Assembly: GCA_003157015.1 (NCBI GenBank)
Contig: PMIJ01000212.1
Location: forward strand, 1 to 34,243
Reading direction: 5' to 3'
Length of the DNA: 34,243 nucleotides
Source of the DNA: Bacteroidales bacterium
Lineage (GTDB): Bacteria > Bacteroidota > Bacteroidia > Bacteroidales > VadinHA17
In this document: one piece after another, positions 24,965-32,752 of the stretch
How positions within the stretch are numbered: position 1 is the stretch's first letter
Layout of the letters: each line of letters opens with the position of its first letter
Made by a program: the position numbers and the translations under genes
Notes under the pieces: generated by a model
Databases searched by the model: none
Told to the model about the DNA's origin: nothing
What the model saw: only the letters and a program-made list of their open reading frames with translations

Positions 24965-25864
24965 TTAAACTATAATTTTTGATCGCATGTTTTGAATAAA
25001 GATTCCGGATATTATAAGTATTAATCCCAAAGGGGTAGTATAATAAACGGGTTCGTGAAGAAAAAAGTGTATAAAAATCAGAGAAAGAAAAGGAGCCAGG
25101 TAAACCAGGTTACTGACCTGTGCTGTGGTCGAGGCCATCTGAAGCGCTTTCAGCCAGAAAAAGAAGGTAATTCCCATTTCAAAAATTCCGACATAAATTG
25201 ATGTGGCCACACCCCTAAAGCCTGTCTCAATTTGCCATTTGCCTCTAATGATCATTACTATGATGAGATAGATTGAGCCAAAAATAAAATTAAGAAGAAG
25301 CTTAACCCCTTCATCCCTCTTATCTTTCACATTAAGTATAAAATAAAATGCCCAAAAGACTGAACTTCCTGTAGCAAGAATGATACCGGTGAGATTTGCA
25401 TGTCCCGATTTGAAAAGATTACCCTGGGATGATATGATATATACACCTGTAAAACTTACGATAAGAGCGATAAAACTTTTTCTTTCAATTTTTTGTCCCA
25501 GGACAGGCACAGAAAGAAAGACAAGAATAATCGGCCATATCATATTTAGCGGTTGTGCAACCTGGGCAGGGAGTAACCGGTAAGCATTTAAGAGAATAAG
25601 ATAATATAGAAATGGATTTATAAGTCCGAGAATTGCAGAATTTAAAAGTTCACGAGGCGAACTCATTTTTATAAGATGAATTTTCTTACCGGCTGAGACA
25701 ATAATAAATAATACTGTGGCTGAAGCAAGAGATGCGATTGTAAGCATTGGGAGAATATCCATTTCTCCGAGTCCCAGTTTGAATGCAGTCGGAATTGTTG
25801 ACCAGAATAATACAGCCAGGCCGGCGTAGATATACGATGATTTTGTTCGGTCCATAATATTCAT
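24965..25864 (-). CDS. EamA/DMT-family transporter
   Basis: 299 residues with about ten hydrophobic membrane helices arranged as two homologous halves, the hallmark of EamA drug/metabolite transporters. Typical EamA features are FWSTIPTAFKLGLG in helix 1, LLPAQVAQPLNMIWPIILVFLS around helix 4 and VFWAFYFILNVKDK at the start of the second half. These proteins export amino acids or other small metabolites across the inner membrane; the substrate cannot be predicted. ATG 25862-25864 is used; a second ATG three codons later (25853-25855) is equally possible. A palindromic repeat begins 5 bp upstream and supplies a possible -7 box, TAACTTTG on the minus strand at 25896-25903. Confidence 0.88.
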   Translation of the reverse strand: MNIMDRTKSSYIYAGLAVLFWSTIPTAFKLGLGEMDILPMLTIASLASATVLFIIVSAGKKIHLIKMSSPRELLNSAILGLINPFLYYLILLNAYRLLPAQVAQPLNMIWPIILVFLSVPVLGQKIERKSFIALIVSFTGVYIISSQGNLFKSGHANLTGIILATGSSVFWAFYFILNVKDKRDEGVKLLLNFIFGSIYLIIVMIIRGKWQIETGFRGVATSIYVGIFEMGITFFFWLKALQMASTTAQVSNLVYLAPFLSLIFIHFFLHEPVYYTTPLGLILIISGIFIQNMRSKIIV

Positions 25865-25868
25865 TTAT

Positions 25869-26071
25869 TTAACCACAAAGAACACAAAGTAGACACAAAG
25901 TTAAAAGCCTTCGCGGCAGTCTGGCCCCTTCGCTAAAATAGCCTACCAGGCTATTTCTTAACGCTCGGGCCTCTTCGTGACCTTTGTGTTAAAGCCACCC
26001 CTGCAGTCTGGCCACTGCGCTAAAATAGCCCACCGGGCTATTTCTTAACGCTTGTGCCCCTTTGTGGTTAA
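25869..26071. repeat. Palindromic MITE-like element with two internal hairpin copies
   Basis: A 203-bp unit bounded by TTAACCACAAAG (25869-25880) and its exact complement CTTTGTGGTTAA (26060-26071). Inside are two direct copies with an 87-bp period, starting GCAGTCTGGCC at 25916 and 26003. Each copy carries a 9-bp perfect hairpin with loop ACC: AAATAGCCT/AGGCTATTT in copy 1 and AAATAGCCC/GGGCTATTT in copy 2. An outer GCG..TA / TA.CGC extension is visible in copy 2. No coding capacity. It occupies most of the gap between serS and the EamA gene. Confidence 0.75.
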
Positions 26072-26110
26072 TGGATTTCAGCTTTTCCAACTACGCTTGT
26101 GAGGCAAATA

Positions 26111-27385
26111 TTAATTTATAATATCAAATCCGGTATAAGGCACCAGTACATTTGGGATATTAATTCCTGCTTCAGTCTGGTTGTTTTCAAGTATGGCAGC
26201 CACAATTCTTGGCAAAGCAAGGGCGCTTCCATTCAGTGTATGAACCAGCCGGGTTTGTTTATCTCCTTTTTCTTTAAACCTGCATTTTAGCCTGTTTGCC
26301 TGAAATGACTCGAAATTTGACACTGAACTCACTTCAAGCCAGCGTTTTTGAGAAGCTGACCAGACTTCAAAATCATAAGTGAGCGCAGATGTAAATGACA
26401 TATCTCCGCCACATAGCCTTAATATACGGTATGGCAGATCAAGCTTGGAAACAAGTCCCTCCACATGTGTTACCATTTCTTCAAGAGACTCATAAGAATG
26501 ATCGGGGTGGGCAATCCTGACAATTTCAACCTTGTCAAACTGATGCAAACGGTTCAGTCCCCGTACATGAGCTCCCCATGAACCGGCTTCACGTCTGAAG
26601 CATGGTGTATAGGCAATATTCTTTATTGGAAGCGCGTCAGCATTAAGAATTACATCCCGGTAGATATTTGTAACGGGTACCTCAGCCGTAGGCACAAGGT
26701 AAAAGTTATCGAGTGTAGCATGATACATTTGTCCCTCCTTATCGGGGAGCTGACCAGTGCCAAACCCCGAATCCTCATTGACCAGTATAGGAGGCATCAC
26801 CTCTGAATAACCTGTTTTTTCACCTTCATCAAGAAAAAAAGTTATAAGGGCTCTCTGTAGTTTTGCTCCTTTCCCTTTGTAAACAGGGAACCCTGCTCCG
26901 GTAAGTTTAATGCCCAGGTCAAAATCAATGATATCGTATTTTTTAATCAGATCCCAGTGGGGAAGTGAGTTTTCAGGCAGAAGAGGCATTTTACCTCCTG
27001 AGCGGACTTCTACATTATCATCGGCTCCATGTCCCGGAGGTACGGATTCATGAGGAAGATTCGGCAACCGGATGATCTCGGTCCGGAGCTCATTATCTAT
27101 AGGAATCATTTTATCAGTCAGCGACTTAATTTCTTCTTTAATGGAAAATGTTTTTTCCTTTGCAGTCTCAGCTTCATCTCTTCTTCCTCCCTTCATCATT
27201 GAACCAATTTCTTTTGAAATGCGGTTCATATCTCCCTGTAATGCATCAGTTCTTGACTGTATTTCGCGGCGGGAGGAATCGAGTAAAAGGATCCTGTTAA
27301 TTATTTCTTCCGCATCGAAGTTTTTAATTTTCAGCCGTTCAATTATAAATTCTTTTTTTTCACGAATAAGGCTTATTGTTAACAT
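26111..27385 (-). CDS. serS: Seryl-tRNA synthetase
   Basis: 424 residues, normal for the enzyme that charges tRNA-Ser. The N-terminal coiled-coil arm (about 30-105, rich in Lys/Glu/Arg) contacts the tRNA long variable arm. The class II catalytic domain has the TAEVPVTN segment, motif 2 FRREAGSWGAHVRGLNRLHQFDKVE and motif 3 LNGSALALPRIVAAILEN. The 5' region (27386-27580) contains two terminator-like hairpins belonging to the upstream rplU-rpmA transcript, and I see no clear promoter for serS itself. Confidence 0.96.
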   Translation of the reverse strand: MLTISLIREKKEFIIERLKIKNFDAEEIINRILLLDSSRREIQSRTDALQGDMNRISKEIGSMMKGGRRDEAETAKEKTFSIKEEIKSLTDKMIPIDNELRTEIIRLPNLPHESVPPGHGADDNVEVRSGGKMPLLPENSLPHWDLIKKYDIIDFDLGIKLTGAGFPVYKGKGAKLQRALITFFLDEGEKTGYSEVMPPILVNEDSGFGTGQLPDKEGQMYHATLDNFYLVPTAEVPVTNIYRDVILNADALPIKNIAYTPCFRREAGSWGAHVRGLNRLHQFDKVEIVRIAHPDHSYESLEEMVTHVEGLVSKLDLPYRILRLCGGDMSFTSALTYDFEVWSASQKRWLEVSSVSNFESFQANRLKCRFKEKGDKQTRLVHTLNGSALALPRIVAAILENNQTEAGINIPNVLVPYTGFDIIN

Positions 27386-27403
27386 AATCTCTTTTGAATT
27401 AAT

Positions 27404-27428
27404 AAAAAAAGCAGGCTAACGGGCCTGC
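27404..27428 (-). terminator. Intrinsic terminator of the rplU-rpmA operon
   Basis: On the minus strand, GCAGGC and GCCTGC (27423-27428 and 27411-27416) pair around a 6-nt loop and are followed directly by T7 (27404-27410). It is a compact, canonical terminator about 150 nt after rpmA and 19 nt before the serS ATG. Confidence 0.75.
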
Positions 27429-27440
27429 TGTAAAAATATC

Positions 27441-27488
27441 AAAAAACTCCTGATAATGCTTTCCTGTATCCGAAAAGAATTTCGGGAG
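27441..27488 (-). terminator. Second hairpin with T-run upstream of the rplU-rpmA terminator
   Basis: CCGAAA (27470-27475) and TTTCGG (27480-27485) form a tight hairpin with a 4-nt loop. CTCC (27447-27450) can pair with GGAG (27485-27488) to close a larger loop, followed on the minus strand by T6 (27441-27446). Could be a first, leaky terminator or an attenuator before serS. Confidence 0.35.
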
Positions 27489-27580
27489 CTTTATTCTTTT
27501 AAGATAATGGCTTATTCAGTTACCGCTTTAGAGTGTCAAATAACCTATCGATAAATAGATTTAGTAATTAATTTGTTTAA

Positions 27581-27838
27581 CTATTTCACACTCTTAACCG
27601 ACACATAAGTTTTATTATCTTTTTTTCTTTTAAACTCAACTTCTCCATCGGTGAGTGCAAAAAGCGTGTGGTCTTTACCAAGACCAACGTTAATGCCCGG
27701 ATTGTGTTTGGTACCTCTCTGGCGAACAATAATGTTGCCTGCCTTGGCTGTCTGGCCGCCGAAAAGCTTCACTCCCAATCGTTTACTTTCTGAATCGCGA
27801 CCGTTGCGTGAACTGCCTGCTCCTTTCTTATGTGCCAT
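27581..27838 (-). CDS. rpmA: 50S ribosomal protein L27
   Basis: 85 residues with the unmistakable N-terminal [19 protein letters not shown], which reaches the peptidyl transferase centre, followed by [25 protein letters not shown] and [16 protein letters not shown]. No Firmicutes-style N-terminal extension. Lies 36 nt downstream of rplU, the usual rplU-rpmA operon. Confidence 0.98.
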   Translation of the reverse strand: MAHKKGAGSSRNGRDSESKRLGVKLFGGQTAKAGNIIVRQRGTKHNPGINVGLGKDHTLFALTDGEVEFKRKKDNKTYVSVKSVK

Positions 27839-27874
27839 AATTCTATATTTTTATTTGCTTAAAATTTCAATTAT

Positions 27875-28405
27875 CTATTTTTTGCCCTTCGCTTTTTTCT
27901 TGGCGGCAGGTTTTTTCTCAGCCGGTTTCTTAGCTGCGACTTTTTTCTCTGCAGCTTTTTTTACAGGGGCTTCTTCTTTTTTAGCTGCCGGTTTCTTTGC
28001 ACCTTTTTTCACTGGTACAGTTTCTTCAGCAACCTCAACATCAGCTGTTTTTGATTCAGCTTTTTTAGGAACGGCTTTTATTGGTGCGGCAATACCGTTT
28101 ATACTGATTATTTCAATCTGTGTAAAGTTCTGGCGGTGACCGTTTTTAACCCTGTATCCTTTTTTCCTCTTCTTTTTAAAAACAATTAACTTATCACCCC
28201 TTATACTATTGTCGAGAATTTTTCCTCCGACAACTGCATCTTTAATCGTTGGTTCTCCAATAGTAATTTTGCCTTCATCCTCAATTAACAGAACCTGATC
28301 AAACTCGACTTCTTTTCCTTCATCAAAATCCAGACGGTGAACAAAAATCTTTTTACCGTTCTCAACTTTAAACTGCTGACCTGCAATTTCTACGATTGCG
28401 TACAT
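27875..28405 (-). CDS. rplU: 50S ribosomal protein L21 with long Lys/Ala/Pro-rich C-terminal tail
   Basis: Residues 1-103 are a standard L21: MYAIVEIAGQQFKVENG at the start, KKRKKGYRVKNGHRQNFTQI (75-97 region) for 23S rRNA contact, ending in IEIISING. L21 is usually about 103 residues; here the protein continues to 176. The extra 73 residues are low-complexity, dominated by Lys, Ala, Pro and Glu, with repeated AAKK/PAEKK words resembling histone H1 tails. The reading frame is continuous and ends with a clean stop 36 nt before rpmA, so the tail is part of the gene. A strong promoter lies about 95 nt upstream. Confidence 0.95.
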   Translation of the reverse strand: MYAIVEIAGQQFKVENGKKIFVHRLDFDEGKEVEFDQVLLIEDEGKITIGEPTIKDAVVGGKILDNSIRGDKLIVFKKKRKKGYRVKNGHRQNFTQIEIISINGIAAPIKAVPKKAESKTADVEVAEETVPVKKGAKKPAAKKEEAPVKKAAEKKVAAKKPAEKKPAAKKKAKGKK

Positions 28406-28500
28406 GTTATCTTTTTTTTACGTTACTCCGTGAGGCGTATACAATCATTCAAGCGTATAACTTTAATTTGCCCCTGCGAATTTTATCCAAAATTGGACTG

Positions 28501-28530
28501 CAAAGATATAAAAATTAGATTATTTACAAA
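28501..28530 (-). promoter_or_regulatory. Bacteroidota-type promoter for rplU-rpmA
   Basis: On the minus strand TTTG (28527-28530), an 18-nt spacer and TATCTTTG (28501-28508) match both boxes exactly. The transcript would start near 28493, leaving a leader of about 88 nt, long enough for autoregulation by a ribosomal protein. Confidence 0.65.
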
Positions 28531-28690
28531 TCAATATTGCTTATTTTTTATTGTCTGTTACTGATAAGAGAAAATATTATCTGAACTCCCTTATTTTCTA
28601 ATGATGAGGAATGAACAAAGAGGTTAATTTTGTTGTAAGGATGTTAATAAAAAAGGATATTCTCACTCAGGGTGTTAGTGCTAATATCTT

Positions 28691-28698
28691 TATATTTG
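28691..28698 (+). promoter_or_regulatory. -7 element upstream of the DUF151 nuclease gene
   Basis: TATATTTG matches the Bacteroidota -7 box exactly and lies 48 nt before the ATG. No good -33 box is seen at the right distance. A second exact match, TAATTTTG, is at 28625-28632. Confidence 0.35.
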
Positions 28699-28746
28699 TC
28701 AGATACATCAAAAACCGATTATTTCTTTGGCGCATAAATAATTGAT

Positions 28747-29343
28747 ATGAAGAGAGTAAAGCTGAAAGTAATGGGGATATCATATAGCCAGACTCAATCC
28801 GGAGCTTATGCACTGATACTGATCGAGGAAAACGGAGAGAGACGGATCCCTATTATTATTGGCGGCTTTGAAGCACAGGCAATTGTAATAAAACTTGAGA
28901 ATTTAGATCCTCCGCGCCCATTAACACATGACCTCTTTAAAAAATTTGCCGATGAGTTCAATATATCTGTTATTGAAGTTATGATTTATAAACTTGAAGA
29001 AGGGGTATTCTTCTCAAAGCTCGTTTGCAATAATGGAGAAAAAGAATACTCAATCGACAGCAGAACATCAGACGCCGTGGCACTTGCCCTGAGATTCGGG
29101 TGTCCGATATTTATTACCGAAGAGATACTGAAAAAAGCAGGAATAACTGTAAATCCAGCAGATAGTGACATATCCTCTGTGAATGAAGTCGAAAATTTCT
29201 TCGAACCGGAAAAAACCAAATATGACACATATTCCGATGAGGAGCTTTATAAGATGATCGATGAAGCCATCAAGACTGAAGATTATGAACGCGCTGCAAC
29301 AGTAAGGGATGAAATTGAGAAAAGAAAGAAAAAAAAGGGATAA
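28747..29343 (+). CDS. Bifunctional nuclease family protein (DUF151) with C-terminal UVR motif
   Basis: 198 residues. The first 130 form the BFN/DUF151 domain: KLKVMGISYSQTQSGAYALIL, RRIPIIIGGFEAQAI, DPPRPLTHDLF and the SRTSDAVALALR helix. The C-terminal part (about 160-195, DEELYKMIDEAIKTEDYERAA) is a UvrB/UvrC-type UVR helical hairpin that mediates protein contacts. Plant and bacterial relatives have been reported to have DNase/RNase activity; the role here is unproven, but the UVR motif suggests a link to DNA repair or proteolytic adaptors. Preceded by candidate promoter boxes; the GH97 gene follows 47 bp later. Confidence 0.9.
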   Translation: MKRVKLKVMGISYSQTQSGAYALILIEENGERRIPIIIGGFEAQAIVIKLENLDPPRPLTHDLFKKFADEFNISVIEVMIYKLEEGVFFSKLVCNNGEKEYSIDSRTSDAVALALRFGCPIFITEEILKKAGITVNPADSDISSVNEVENFFEPEKTKYDTYSDEELYKMIDEAIKTEDYERAATVRDEIEKRKKKKG

Positions 29344-29355
29344 TCTGTTCTGCAA

Positions 29356-29363
29356 TAAATTTG
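29356..29363 (+). promoter_or_regulatory. -7 element upstream of the GH97 gene
   Basis: TAAATTTG is an exact -7 match, with a predicted start about 20 nt before the GH97 ATG at 29391. A matching -33 box is not obvious because it would lie in the A-rich end of the preceding gene. Confidence 0.35.
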
Positions 29364-29390
29364 GGGTAAATATTAATCAACTATTTTATA

Positions 29391-31337
29391 ATGAAAAGAA
29401 CATTTATACTGGCTCTTTTATCTGTGATTACAGGATATTGGGCGGTTGCGAAAGAGTATAAGTTCAGTTCACCGGATAATAAAATTTCTGTGACTATAAA
29501 CGTTGGCGCCGATATAAAATGGTCAGCGACAATTGAAGGCAAAGAGGTAATAAACAATTCAAAAATTGCAATGATGCTTGTAAACGGGCGGGTTTTGGGA
29601 GAAAATGAGAAGGTCACAAAGGTATCGCTAAGCAAGCTTAATGATATAATTAGACCGGTTGTAGCAAACAAAAGATCAGAGATAAAAGATAACTGTAATA
29701 TTCTGACAATCTCATTTAATTCAGGTTTTTCTCTTCAGTTCAGAGCATACGACGATGGAGTGGCATACAGATTTGAAACTTCATTTAAAGATGATATTAC
29801 TATTAAAAATGAAGTTTCAGAATATGCTTTTCCTGCAGGATCACACTCCTGGTATCCACTGGAATCAAGCTTTATGTCACATAACGAAAGGACATTTATC
29901 TATTCATCTCTTGACACTATTGCCAAAAAGCATCTTGCAAGCCTGCCGACCCTTTTTCAGGTAAATGGAGTTGATGTTCTTGTTACAGAATCAGATATTG
30001 AGGATTACCCGGGAATGTGGCTCATTGGCGGAGGATCAGGAAAGATTTCCGGAATATGGTCAAAATATCCTGATACTGAAAAGCTTACCCGTGACCGTGA
30101 CCTGTTCGTTACAAGTACCAAAGACTACATTGCCAAAACAAAAGGGACCCGGACATTCCCCTGGAGAGCTTTTGTTATCGCTCAGAATGATGTTAAATTA
30201 ATTGAGAGTGACCTTGTATATAAGCTTGCCCCGCCGAATAAGATTGAAGATACAAAATGGATAAAACCCGGACATGTAGCATGGGACTGGTGGAATGCAA
30301 ACAATTTATATGGGGTTGATTTCAGGGCGGGTATCAATAATGATACTTATAAATACTATATTGATTTTGCTTCAAAAAACGGAATCGAATATGTTATTCT
30401 TGATGAGGGCTGGTACCCGCTGGGAAATGTTCTGGTATCAGTGCCCGGAATAAATGTCCCTGAACTATGCAAATATGCTGAAAGCAAGCATGTAGGAATA
30501 ATTTTATGGGTTGTATGGAAAACTTTCTGGGATAATATTGATGAGGCTATAGTTCTTTATGAAAAATGGGGTGTGAAAGGAGTTAAGGTTGATTTCATGC
30601 AGAGAGATGATCAGAAAGTTGTCAACTTCTATCTGGAAGCTGCAAGAAAAACTGCCGAACATCATCTGCTCATTGACTTTCACGGAGCGTATAAACCTGA
30701 CGGTCTTGGTCGTACATGGCCGAATGCCCTCACGCGCGAAGGAGTGAAAGGAATGGAAAATGACAAGTGGAGCAAAGATGTTACACCGGAACATGATGTA
30801 ACTCTTCCATTTACAAGAATGATTGCCGGGCCGATGGATTATACTCCGGGAGCCCTGGTAAATATGGACAAAGCGAATTTTACCCCGAATTTCACTCGTC
30901 CGGAGAGTCAGGGAACCAGAGCACACCAGGTGGCTTTATATGTAATTTATGAAAGCCCCCTGCAGATGCTGGCTGATAGCCCTTCAAACTATATGAAAGA
31001 ACAGGAGACAACAGATTTTATAGTGAAGATCCCTGTTGTTTGGGACGATATTCTTGGGATTGATGGGAAAGTGGGTGAATATCTTCTTCTTGCCAGACGA
31101 TCTGGAAAAGATTGGTTTGTTGGAGCGATTACAAATTGGACCAGCCGCGATATTGATCTTGACCTCTCTTTTCTTCCTGCAGGAAGTTACTCCATGGGTA
31201 TATTTAAGGATGGTATCAATGCCGACAGGTATGCAGGCGATTATAAATATCTGAAAACTAAAGTAAAATCGGGTGATAAGATGAAAATCCATCTTGCACC
31301 TGGTGGAGGATGGGCAGCAAGAATTACACCCGAATAA
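29391..31337 (+). CDS. GH97 glycosidase, retaining alpha-galactosidase type, secreted
   Basis: 648 residues. Signal peptide 1-20 (ending AVAKEY). The N-terminal beta-sandwich (about 22-270) is followed by a (beta/alpha)8 barrel ([15 protein letters not shown] about 296-310, [12 protein letters not shown] about 334-345) and a short C-terminal beta domain (about 560-648). GH97 contains inverting glucosidases such as SusB and retaining alpha-galactosidases such as Bacteroides BtGal97a. Here the motif [15 protein letters not shown] has an aspartate (Asp401) where the retaining enzymes carry the nucleophile, and [18 protein letters not shown] and EGVKGMEN follow in typical order. An alpha-galactosidase-like retaining activity in the periplasm is therefore inferred. 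No SusC/SusD pair is adjacent, so it is an orphan rather than part of a visible polysaccharide utilisation locus. Confidence 0.88.
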   Translation: MKRTFILALLSVITGYWAVAKEYKFSSPDNKISVTINVGADIKWSATIEGKEVINNSKIAMMLVNGRVLGENEKVTKVSLSKLNDIIRPVVANKRSEIKDNCNILTISFNSGFSLQFRAYDDGVAYRFETSFKDDITIKNEVSEYAFPAGSHSWYPLESSFMSHNERTFIYSSLDTIAKKHLASLPTLFQVNGVDVLVTESDIEDYPGMWLIGGGSGKISGIWSKYPDTEKLTRDRDLFVTSTKDYIAKTKGTRTFPWRAFVIAQNDVKLIESDLVYKLAPPNKIEDTKWIKPGHVAWDWWNANNLYGVDFRAGINNDTYKYYIDFASKNGIEYVILDEGWYPLGNVLVSVPGINVPELCKYAESKHVGIILWVVWKTFWDNIDEAIVLYEKWGVKGVKVDFMQRDDQKVVNFYLEAARKTAEHHLLIDFHGAYKPDGLGRTWPNALTREGVKGMENDKWSKDVTPEHDVTLPFTRMIAGPMDYTPGALVNMDKANFTPNFTRPESQGTRAHQVALYVIYESPLQMLADSPSNYMKEQETTDFIVKIPVVWDDILGIDGKVGEYLLLARRSGKDWFVGAITNWTSRDIDLDLSFLPAGSYSMGIFKDGINADRYAGDYKYLKTKVKSGDKMKIHLAPGGGWAARITPE

Positions 31338-31356
31338 CCAATTTTATTCAAATGTA

Positions 31357-32151
31357 ATGAGGCAATATCTTGATCTGCTTGATCATGTTTTAAAAACCGG
31401 AACTGAAAAGGAGGATAGGACCGGGACAGGAACGATAAGCGTATTTGGTTATCAGATGAGATTTAACCTTGAAAAAGGCTTTCCACTTCTTACAACAAAG
31501 AAGCTTCATCTGAAATCCATTATTCATGAACTACTCTGGTTTATCTCAGGCGATACCAATATTAAATACCTGACCGATAACGGAGTGAAGATCTGGAACG
31601 AGTGGGCTGATAAAGATGGTAACCTAGGTCCGGTTTATGGTTACCAATGGCGCTCATGGCCTTCCGACGGAGGGAAGAAAATTGATCAGCTCGTAAATGT
31701 TATCAGTTCAATAAAGAAATCGCCCGATTCGCGAAGGCATATTATAAGTGCCTGGAATGTTGGTGAATTGGATAAAATGGCTCTTCCACCGTGTCACATA
31801 TTATTTCAGTTCTATGTTGCCGGAGGCAGATTATCGTGCCAGCTTTACCAGAGGAGTGCAGATATATTTATTGGTGTGCCGTTCAATATTGCTTCATACG
31901 CAATGTTGACTCTGATGGTAGCGCAGGTAACAGGTCTGAAACCGGGTGATTTTGTTCATACCCTTGGTGATGCGCATATTTATCTAAACCATTTAGATCA
32001 GGTAAAACTTCAGCTTACACGGGAGCCATACAAACTGCCTAAGATGTCGATCAATCCGGAAATATCCGATATACTCAGTTTCAAATATGATGATTTTGTT
32101 CTGTCAGATTATGTTTCATATCCACATATTAAAGGAGATATTTCAGTGTAA
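31357..32151 (+). CDS. thyA: Thymidylate synthase
   Basis: 264 residues, the same length as the E. coli enzyme. It methylates dUMP to dTMP using methylene-tetrahydrofolate. Motifs: [67 protein letters not shown] with the catalytic cysteine, [17 protein letters not shown] and [15 protein letters not shown]. An open frame extends back to 31294 inside GH97, but ATG 31357 gives the canonical N-terminus [12 protein letters not shown] and leaves a 19-bp gap. Followed after 10 bp by folA, which regenerates the folate that this enzyme oxidises. Confidence 0.97.
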   Translation: MRQYLDLLDHVLKTGTEKEDRTGTGTISVFGYQMRFNLEKGFPLLTTKKLHLKSIIHELLWFISGDTNIKYLTDNGVKIWNEWADKDGNLGPVYGYQWRSWPSDGGKKIDQLVNVISSIKKSPDSRRHIISAWNVGELDKMALPPCHILFQFYVAGGRLSCQLYQRSADIFIGVPFNIASYAMLTLMVAQVTGLKPGDFVHTLGDAHIYLNHLDQVKLQLTREPYKLPKMSINPEISDILSFKYDDFVLSDYVSYPHIKGDISV

Positions 32152-32161
32152 AATGTAAGTT

Positions 32162-32659
32162 ATGATATCAATTATAGTTGCTGTTTCGGAAGATTGGGGT
32201 ATTGGAAAGGATAATGAGCTGTTATGGCATATTTCTGAAGATCTTAAGCGATTTAAAAGGCTTACAATCGGAAAGACCGTTCTAATGGGGAAAAGAACAT
32301 GGGAATCATTACCAAGGAAGCCTCTTATCGGACGGAAGAATATTGTTTTGACAGATGATATTCAGGAATCAATTGAAAGTGCTGTTACTGCATATTCCAT
32401 TGAGGATGCACTCAGCAAATGCTCACCAGACGAAGAAGTATTTGTTATCGGAGGCGGAAGCATTTACCGCCAGTTTATGCCAATAGCAGATCAGTTGTTC
32501 ATTACTCATGTTCATAAAAAGGCGCCTGCAGATATTTATTTTCCTGAGATAGATCTGAATATCTGGAAAATAACGGAAAAAGAGGAGTTTAAAACGGACG
32601 ATGATATTGGAATACCTTATACATATGCTATCTACGAAAGGAAAACAAGATTAGGTTAA
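32162..32659 (+). CDS. folA: Dihydrofolate reductase
   Basis: 165 residues. Reduces dihydrofolate with NADPH, recycling the product of ThyA. Signatures: ISIIVAVSEDWGIGKDNELLWHISEDLKRFK (Trp and acidic residue of the substrate site), TVLMGKRTWESLP, RKNIVLTDD, EEVFVIGGGSIYRQFMP and a C-terminal YAIYERK strand. The final codons already belong to a hexamer repeat that forms one arm of a long stem-loop just after the stop. Confidence 0.96.
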   Translation: MISIIVAVSEDWGIGKDNELLWHISEDLKRFKRLTIGKTVLMGKRTWESLPRKPLIGRKNIVLTDDIQESIESAVTAYSIEDALSKCSPDEEVFVIGGGSIYRQFMPIADQLFITHVHKKAPADIYFPEIDLNIWKITEKEEFKTDDDIGIPYTYAIYERKTRLG

Positions 32660-32718
32660 GGTTAAGGTTGAGGTTGAGATTGAGGGAAATGTAAATGTCT
32701 CAGCCTCGGCCTTAGCCT
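32659..32718 (+). terminator. 21-bp stem-loop at the 3' end of folA
   Basis: Arms 32659-32679 and 32698-32718 pair at all 21 positions as plus-strand RNA, including four G-U pairs, around an 18-nt loop. Each arm is built from hexamer-like repeats (GTTAAG/GTTGAG on one side, CTCGGC/CTTAGC on the other). There is no long U-tract afterwards, so it may act as an mRNA-stabilising 3' structure rather than a classical terminator. Confidence 0.6.
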
Positions 32719-32752
32719 CTTAAAGTTTGCTGATAGTAATAATCTAAGGATT

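Larger units (their letters stand above)
28406..28746. other. 341-bp divergent regulatory region between rplU and the DUF151 nuclease gene
   Basis: No gene or RNA gene seen. It contains the rplU promoter and leader on the minus strand, with two direct GCGTATA words near 28436 and 28453, and -7-like boxes facing right at 28625-28632 and 28691-28698. The middle part (28565-28620) shows nothing. Confidence 0.55.

Noticed and set aside
25869..26071. CRISPR-like array
   Set aside because: Only two repeat copies with an 87-bp period, no spacers of uniform size and no cas genes; better explained as a palindromic repeat element.
27651..28139. 162-codon frame opposite rpmA/rplU
   Set aside because: It reads the complement of L27 and the Lys/Ala-rich L21 tail, giving Phe/Ala low-complexity sequence; no independent evidence.
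31294..31356. 21-codon N-terminal extension of thyA
   Set aside because: It overlaps the GH97 coding end, and the standard ThyA N-terminus begins exactly at ATG 31357.
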